The position numbers were made by a program, and so were the translations under genes. Below, piece after piece: positions 7,696-11,716 of a stretch of DNA of 11,716 nt (position 1 is the stretch's first letter; each line of letters starts with the position of its first letter). Source of the stretch: Clostridia bacterium (lineage in GTDB: Bacteria > Bacillota > Clostridia > UMGS1810). Location: positions 1 through 11,716 of the forward strand of contig JAEDEG010000079.1 of the NCBI GenBank assembly GCA_016293435.1. Reading direction: 5' to 3'. The notes beneath the pieces were generated by a model. That model ran no database searches. It was not told the DNA's origin and worked only from the letters and a program-made list of their open reading frames with translations.

Positions 7696-10600
7696 TTAAT
7701 GTTTATGTACAACATAAGGCTTCACATTATTTTGATCTATCAAAAATACTTTGACTGTTTTTTCACCTTGCCTAAAATCACTGTCAAAACTTATTTCAAA
7801 ATCCGTTTCTCCATTTGATACAAGCTCTTTTTTTTGAAAAACAACATCCGTGAGCCGATTATCCTCATATGCCGCCATAACCAGCGTCAGCTGTTTTGGA
7901 TGATTTACATTTGTACCGGTTTTTGAAAGCTTTAAACTTGCATGGGTTTTGGCAGAATTTAATTCTATATCCCCAACATTGAAGCTATCGAGTGTCCAGT
8001 CAGAAAGAGATATTACCTCCGGATATGAATTATCAAATTTGTTTAGCTCTCCAAGTGGTGTAAAGCAAATCGTAATATCAACATCTGTTGCTTCTTTAAA
8101 CCTCATTGCAAGCTTGGTTACATCAGGATGTGAGCTCTGCCCTTCAAGATGATAGCATTCGGGCAGAGGTTCTGCCTTGTTTAAGCTGAATTCCCCTTGA
8201 GCACTCAAGATTTTTACTTCCATTTTGTTTCCGTCAATATCCAGCACAGCTGTTTTTTTGTCATCGGAAAGTGAGACCATGGCAGGAGTATGCATACCCC
8301 AATATATATCAGACGGTTCGCAGCATTTTATTTCGTCTTGCAAAATAATGGTTTTTCTGTTATTTGTCATCTTTATGCCACGGACTGCACTTTCAACCTT
8401 GTCGCCGTAGGCCGCTGTCATATCAGTTACTGCAAGAGCACTTATTTCATTTGTTTCATAGCGGTTAAAGAAGCAATAAGCCTCTTTAAGCTGATCCATA
8501 TAATCTGTTGAAGGATTGATTATGTATGTATTTGCTCCTTCGGCTCTGTTCATATAGGCCTTAAAAATATTGCCGCTTGCATCTGCAATTGAATATTTTT
8601 CGGGTCCGAAATCTGTAATAAATCTGTCACCATAAGCTTCTATAACAAATGTTCCTATGTCGAGCTGTGCATTTTGAGCACCGTTATAGCCTGAGTGAAA
8701 GCCTGCATAAACCATGCTGCCCCTATCCCAGCTGCTGCGCATTGAAACTGCTTCTGTACATCTGTAGTAAGCATCAAGCGGTAGATTTACTTTTACACTT
8801 TCGGTTGGAATGTCGCCTGACAAAATCAGCGCATCGGCTGTCATATATATGCCTTCCTCGCCTCTGTACTTTTCGTAATGGTCAATGCAAAGCTGCTTTA
8901 GTGAAGAATCTTTCAGACGCTCTGCGAAATACAAAAGAGATGGTTCGGGATATCCTCTTTCATTTGCAAAGTTAAAATTAAATATAGCAGTGTTTCCTGA
9001 CATTTCATAAAGATAGTATCCCGCATATTTCATACCCGGCACATTAAAAAGTCCGTAATCTGTTCCCGTGATATTTCTGAGGCTTTCCATTGCCCATATC
9101 ATGCCTTCAACGGTAGGTGTCCAGTAACCAACACCTTCAAACCATGAACCATCGGGAGCAAGCATATCAAATGCCGATTCGAGAGAATACATTGCTTCAT
9201 TCAAAAGCAAACCGCATTCCTCTGTATACTCCTCTTCGTCGCCCATAACAAGAGCCGACATTATAACTGCGCTGTTTATGGTAGTGTTCCAATTATCACC
9301 TGTTCTGCGCAAAGACCATTTGTAGCTTCTGTCTCTTGGTGTGATATTACAATAATCTTTGGATACTTCGGAATAAAATCTTTCGCTTATGGCATTTCTT
9401 AAATTTACTTTTGTGGTATCGGACAATTCGTCATAAAGCCAGTCATAGGCAAATGCCATACCGTTTACCGCTCTTCCAAGAGCAAGCATACTGTATGGAG
9501 ACCATACCTCCTGATTAATCCACGCTTCAATTTCGGCTATAAGCCTGTCTGAATATCTTGTATCTTCTTCCATGTGATATACAAAGGCAAGACATGGAGC
9601 CATTTTCTTAAGTTCTGTGCCCTGGTCAATAAATGTAGTGGTAGAAGTAATAGTTTCCGGAAAGACTGAGACACTTTTCTTAAGATATTTATCAGCTTGA
9701 TTTTTAATATCATTATACCATTTGGCTTTTATCGGATTAGTTTCAATCTCTGCTTTTATTTTTTCAAAGGTGTTGGCATCTGCCATCAAACGCGGATGCG
9801 ATTTATCCGGAAAGCTTTCTTTCATTTTCTGCAGAACATCTGCACCGGCAGGTCTTTCATAATTCATTTCGCCGCATAAAGACGAGAGATATGTAGAATT
9901 ATTGTGCCAATCAAAAGAAATTTTGTCACGGCTGATAATTACAAGACCTGTTTTATCATACCAAACATTCATACCTGTAATTTCTCTTATCTGATTCGGC
10001 GAAATATAGTCTCCGATAAAGTCTTTAAAATATGCTTCATCCAACTGCGTTTTAAGAAATTCAACCGGAATGGCTGTAATCCCTGCATTTGATATACACA
10101 TGGGATTTATCTGTGTATACTTTCCGAACACAAGTGCTTTTTTGACATTCGGATAAAATGCAAGCATGTTTTTTGTACTGCATTCTATCATCCGGCGGCT
10201 CAAAGCTGTATCATTGTCAGCGCATAGCTTCCAATTAATAGAATCAAATTCTTCTTCAGACAAAGGTTTGGTTCCTTTATATACTTTTATATTGTCGACA
10301 TTATACTCGGTTTTACATGATTCTGACGCATATCGGGTGTTAAATAAAAGCATTGATATTTCACCAAAGCTATATGACAGATTTTCACAAAATTTAATAT
10401 CCGATTTGACTTTGCAACCGTCTACATAAACATCATATGTACCATCTGTGAAATTAAAGTAAAAACCAAATTTATAAAATCTACCCTCTTCCACCGAAGC
10501 CAGAATTTCAGCTCCGCCAATTGCCGTAACTCTGCCTTTTGCCGAAATTGAAACAGGATAAATCTCGTTGCTCCCGCCTTCGGGACTTCTTATGGCAATC

Positions 10601-10956
10601 CTGGGCTGACATCCGCCCAAATTTTTAATCATTATATCAGCCTCAATAACAACATCACCGGACGGTCTGACATCTCCAAATCGCCTTACAATTGACGAGT
10701 CTTTTGGAGCATCGTCACAATTCATTATTATGACAGCACATTTATTGCCGCTGCTTGTTTCACTTATACAAACTTTGTTGCTTAATGGATTAAACTCCAA
10801 GGTCTTGACATTCATGTTATTGTTTGAAGCACTGAAATCCTCACAAAAATACAAAATGCTTTCATCAGAAATTCCGGAAGCTTCGACAGATGTGACAGAC
10901 AGACAGTTAAAAAGCATTAAAATCACCTCAAACCATACAATCATTCTCTTATACAC
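7696..10956 (-). CDS. Secreted heparinase II/III-like polysaccharide lyase with C-terminal FN3-like domain
   Basis: I give this as 1086 aa from GTG at 10956, which lies 9 bases after GGAGG (10966-10970). An ATG at 10965 directly abuts that GGAGG, with no spacing, and a TTG at 10974 has no ribosome binding site. All three keep the signal peptide (YKRMIVWFEV to VEAS, residues 1 to about 27). Order: LamG-like module (about 33-228); a shortened, eroded copper-amine-oxidase-N-like region (about 250-345); alpha-helical lyase part (about 355-728, HPRLM at 387-391); beta-sandwich part (about 728-990); FN3-like domain (about 1005-1083). GDNWNTTINS (553-562) and DGSWFEGVGY (602-611) match its downstream paralog, with F606 for tyrosine there, while Y611 is kept. 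FHSGYNGAQNAQLDIGTF (753-770) again lacks the family's histidine pair. It is the first gene of the run, just behind a good promoter. Presumed extracellular beta-eliminating lyase for acidic glycans; substrate unknown, and reduced or altered catalysis cannot be excluded. Confidence 0.9.
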   Translation of the reverse strand: MYKRMIVWFEVILMLFNCLSVTSVEASGISDESILYFCEDFSASNNNMNVKTLEFNPLSNKVCISETSSGNKCAVIIMNCDDAPKDSSIVRRFGDVRPSGDVVIEADIMIKNLGGCQPRIAIRSPEGGSNEIYPVSISAKGRVTAIGGAEILASVEEGRFYKFGFYFNFTDGTYDVYVDGCKVKSDIKFCENLSYSFGEISMLLFNTRYASESCKTEYNVDNIKVYKGTKPLSEEEFDSINWKLCADNDTALSRRMIECSTKNMLAFYPNVKKALVFGKYTQINPMCISNAGITAIPVEFLKTQLDEAYFKDFIGDYISPNQIREITGMNVWYDKTGLVIISRDKISFDWHNNSTYLSSLCGEMNYERPAGADVLQKMKESFPDKSHPRLMADANTFEKIKAEIETNPIKAKWYNDIKNQADKYLKKSVSVFPETITSTTTFIDQGTELKKMAPCLAFVYHMEEDTRYSDRLIAEIEAWINQEVWSPYSMLALGRAVNGMAFAYDWLYDELSDTTKVNLRNAISERFYSEVSKDYCNITPRDRSYKWSLRRTGDNWNTTINSAVIMSALVMGDEEEYTEECGLLLNEAMYSLESAFDMLAPDGSWFEGVGYWTPTVEGMIWAMESLRNITGTDYGLFNVPGMKYAGYYLYEMSGNTAIFNFNFANERGYPEPSLLYFAERLKDSSLKQLCIDHYEKYRGEEGIYMTADALILSGDIPTESVKVNLPLDAYYRCTEAVSMRSSWDRGSMVYAGFHSGYNGAQNAQLDIGTFVIEAYGDRFITDFGPEKYSIADASGNIFKAYMNRAEGANTYIINPSTDYMDQLKEAYCFFNRYETNEISALAVTDMTAAYGDKVESAVRGIKMTNNRKTIILQDEIKCCEPSDIYWGMHTPAMVSLSDDKKTAVLDIDGNKMEVKILSAQGEFSLNKAEPLPECYHLEGQSSHPDVTKLAMRFKEATDVDITICFTPLGELNKFDNSYPEVISLSDWTLDSFNVGDIELNSAKTHASLKLSKTGTNVNHPKQLTLVMAAYEDNRLTDVVFQKKELVSNGETDFEISFDSDFRQGEKTVKVFLIDQNNVKPYVVHKH

Positions 10957-10965
10957 TTTGTTCAT

Positions 10966-10970
10966 CCTCC
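10966..10970 (-). promoter_or_regulatory. Ribosome binding site that decides the first lyase start
   Basis: GGAGG on the minus strand touches the ATG at 10965 directly, which is too close for normal initiation, but sits 9 bases before the GTG at 10956. This favours GTG as the true start. Confidence 0.6.
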
Positions 10971-10994
10971 GCAAAATTACACTTCTATATTTAG

Positions 10995-11023
10995 ATTATA
11001 TAAAAATTATGAATAAAAGTAAA
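10995..11023 (-). promoter_or_regulatory. Promoter of the lyase/deacetylase gene run
   Basis: On the minus strand TTTACT (-35, 11018-11023) and a perfect TATAAT (-10, 10995-11000) are separated by 17 bases. Transcription should begin near 10988, about 30 bases before the first lyase start. It lies downstream of the tRNA terminator, so the operon is probably transcribed independently of the tRNAs. Confidence 0.7.
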
Positions 11024-11122
11024 CAAATAATTCTTACATATATATCATTTTTTTGTTATTTTTGTTTGCGTAAGAAAGGAATCAAATACTATACAAAGCT
11101 TTGATGCAGCTCTTGTATGAAA
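11024..11122. other. AT-rich upstream region without a gene
   Basis: The stretch between the tRNA terminator and the operon promoter is strongly AT-rich, with runs of T and alternating TA near 11036-11060. I see no coding sequence, RNA or clear operator. The open plus-strand frame across it has no ribosome binding site and biased AT-rich content. Confidence 0.5.
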
Positions 11123-11163
11123 AAAAACGGTATATACCCTAAAACAAGGTATATACCGTTTTT
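11121..11163 (-). terminator. Intrinsic terminator after tRNA-Cys
   Basis: A perfect 16-bp stem (11148-11163 pairing with 11123-11138) has a 9-base loop (11139-11147). On the minus strand it ends in a run of seven T. It begins 7 bases after the 3' end of tRNA-Cys. Because the stem carries A-runs on one side and T-runs on the other, it could also work on the plus strand, but no plus-strand gene leads into it. Confidence 0.85.
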
Positions 11164-11170
11164 GATAAAA

Positions 11171-11240
11171 GGCGCCACCCAGACTTGAACTGGGGATAAG
11201 GGTGTTGCAGACCCGTGCCTTACCACTTGGCTATGGCGCC
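11171..11240 (-). tRNA. tRNA-Cys (anticodon GCA)
   Basis: The 70-base minus-strand sequence folds as a cloverleaf. The acceptor stem GGCGCCA pairs with TGGCGCC. The D arm contains AGTGGTAA. The anticodon loop CTGCAAC carries GCA, and the T arm is CCCAG-TTCAAGT-CTGGG. CCA is not encoded. The outermost pair of the anticodon stem is a C-U mismatch (tRNA positions 26/42 of this sequence), leaving four good pairs. Confidence 0.95.
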
Positions 11241-11373
11241 ATACACATATATGAACATTATTACATTTATATCATATGCAGATATGCCTGTAATAATGTT
11301 ATTTTACTGCAAGGTTTTGCAGTATTAGACCAATCAAGAGACGTAAAGCATACGTCTCTTGAACGGTAATCAA
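11241..11373 (-). repeat. tRNA spacer with three consecutive hairpins
   Basis: The 133-bp spacer contains three perfect inverted repeats. The first is 12 bp (11254-11265 with 11289-11300), with a smaller 5-bp hairpin nested inside (11273-11277 with 11282-11286). The second is 8 bp (11305-11312 with 11317-11324, loop 4). The third is 11 bp (11335-11345 with 11351-11361, loop 5). None is followed by a clear T-tract on the minus strand, so they look like processing or structural elements rather than terminators. The frame open across here is a shadow of the tRNA sequence. Confidence 0.6.
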
Positions 11374-11444
11374 GCGGAAGACGAGATTCGAACTCGCGAC
11401 GTTCACCTTGGCAAGGTGACGCTCTACCACTGAGCCACTCCCGC
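11374..11444 (-). tRNA. tRNA-Gly (anticodon GCC)
   Basis: The 71-base minus-strand sequence forms a full cloverleaf. The acceptor GCGGGAG pairs with CTTCCGC. The D stem is GCTC/GAGC, the anticodon arm TCACC-TTGCCAA-GGTGA carries GCC, and the T arm is GCGAG-TTCGAAT-CTCGT. CCA is not encoded. It is the first gene of the tRNA pair, behind a strong promoter. Confidence 0.96.
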
Positions 11445-11482
11445 ATACGCCGGTTAATGTGGTTCATCAACCAACGAATGAT

Positions 11483-11511
11483 AGTATATCACAAATACTT
11501 TTGTTTGTCAA
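11483..11511 (-). promoter_or_regulatory. Strong promoter of the tRNA-Gly/tRNA-Cys unit
   Basis: On the minus strand a perfect TTGACA (11506-11511) and TATACT (11483-11488) are separated by 17 bases. Transcription would start near 11476, about 30 bases before tRNA-Gly, which is typical of vegetative sigma-factor promoters serving stable RNAs. Confidence 0.85.
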
Positions 11512-11570
11512 CACTTTTTTATAAAATTTTTGAGATTTTTTTCACCGATTTTTTCACTGATTTTCAATAA

Positions 11571-11583
11571 GCGGCAAAGCCGC
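11571..11583. repeat. Small GC-rich hairpin
   Basis: GCGGC and GCCGC flank a three-base AAA loop. It lies between the upstream terminator region and the tRNA promoter. Function unknown. Confidence 0.4.
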
Positions 11584-11594
11584 GTCATTCAACG

Positions 11595-11626
11595 TTTTCA
11601 GTGGGAGATTGAACTCCCACTGAAAA
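11595..11626. repeat. 13-bp hairpin next to the terminator
   Basis: A perfect 13-bp stem (11595-11607 with 11614-11626) has a 6-base loop. The core CAGTGGGAG/CTCCCACTG is flanked by T and A runs, so it could end transcription in either direction. It touches the next, larger hairpin, and may be a second terminator stem or part of a dispersed palindromic element. Confidence 0.6.
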
Positions 11627-11674
11627 AATTAAGATGTCACCCGCCGCCTATAGAGGCGGGTGACATCTTAATTT
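11626..11674 (-). terminator. Strong intrinsic terminator of an upstream gene
   Basis: A perfect 20-bp stem (11655-11674 with 11626-11645) has a 9-base loop and a GC-rich top (CACCCGCC/GGCGGGTG). On the minus strand the stem ends in TTAATTTTTT. It implies a minus-strand transcription unit entering from the right edge and insulates the tRNA unit from it. Confidence 0.8.
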
Positions 11675-11676
11675 AG

Positions 11677-11716
11677 TTATAACTTATGAAAATTTATCAA
11701 ATGTGCTTTACAGCCC
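11677..11716 (-). CDS. Possible 3' end of an upstream gene
   Basis: One minus-strand frame is open from the right edge through 12 codons (ending GCKAHLINFHKL) to a TAA at 11677-11679, only two bases before the terminator stem. That position suits a gene end, but the piece is too short to identify and may be untranslated. Confidence 0.25.
   Translation of the reverse strand, partial: GCKAHLINFHKL

Noticed and set aside
7674..7715. Longer N-terminus of the second lyase starting at 7715
   Set aside because: It would overlap the upstream gene, place the strong ribosome binding site inside the coding region and bury the signal peptide.
10730..11104. Plus-strand open frame of 124 codons over the first lyase start and promoter
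   Set aside because: It is antisense to the signal peptide and crosses the AT-rich promoter; composition explains the open frame and no ribosome binding site is seen.
11123..11240. tRNA-Cys as the attachment site of a genomic island carrying the lyase genes
   Set aside because: There is no integrase, and no repeated copy of the tRNA 3' end was noticed further left in the window.
11254..11361. CRISPR array or riboswitch in the tRNA spacer
   Set aside because: The repeats are different inverted repeats, not direct repeats with spacers, and no known riboswitch core is recognisable.
11267..11470. Minus-strand open frame of 67 codons over tRNA-Gly
   Set aside because: It covers the whole tRNA and spacer hairpins; the protein is simply translated tRNA sequence.

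Overview
The window looks like chromosomal DNA of a low-GC Gram-positive bacterium, most likely an anaerobic gut-type Clostridia. The signs are AT-rich spacers, strong GGAGG-type ribosome binding sites, very large secreted multidomain proteins, copper-amine-oxidase-N-like repeats and consensus sigma-A promoters. No phylogenetic marker gene is present, so this is an inference. Everything recognisable is encoded on the minus strand, so the window reads right to left.

Right end (11716 to about 11120): a possible 3' end of an upstream gene, a strong intrinsic terminator, a near-perfect TTGACA/TATACT promoter, tRNA-Gly(GCC), a spacer with three hairpins, tRNA-Cys(GCA) and an intrinsic terminator. 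This is a compact stable-RNA unit.

Centre and left (11023 to 1): a promoter with a perfect TATAAT box opens a run of four co-directional genes for large secreted proteins. The first two (about 1086 and 1262 aa) are tandem paralogs. Each has a signal peptide, a LamG-like beta-sandwich, a copper-amine-oxidase-N-like region (intact only in the second) and a heparinase II/III-like polysaccharide lyase core. They end in different accessory domains: an FN3-like domain in the first, and a cadherin-like plus F5/8-type C (CBM32-like) pair in the second. After a 196-bp spacer with its own candidate promoter comes a 916-aa protein with two LamG-like modules, an Ig-like domain, an FN3-like domain and a C-terminal polysaccharide-deacetylase/DUF2334-like domain. 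Twenty-nine bases further on starts a related LamG-module protein that runs off the left edge.

Taken together, the locus looks like an extracellular machine for an acidic, possibly acetylated, polysaccharide: two eliminating lyases, a metal-dependent deacetylase and several carbohydrate-binding modules. The substrate cannot be read from the sequence. No transporter, sulfatase, sensor or cell-wall anchor is in view. The main oddities are that both lyases lack the histidines expected at a conserved beta-sandwich site, that a patch of the two lyase genes is unusually alike (possible gene conversion), and that the copper-amine-oxidase-like domain is eroded in one paralog.
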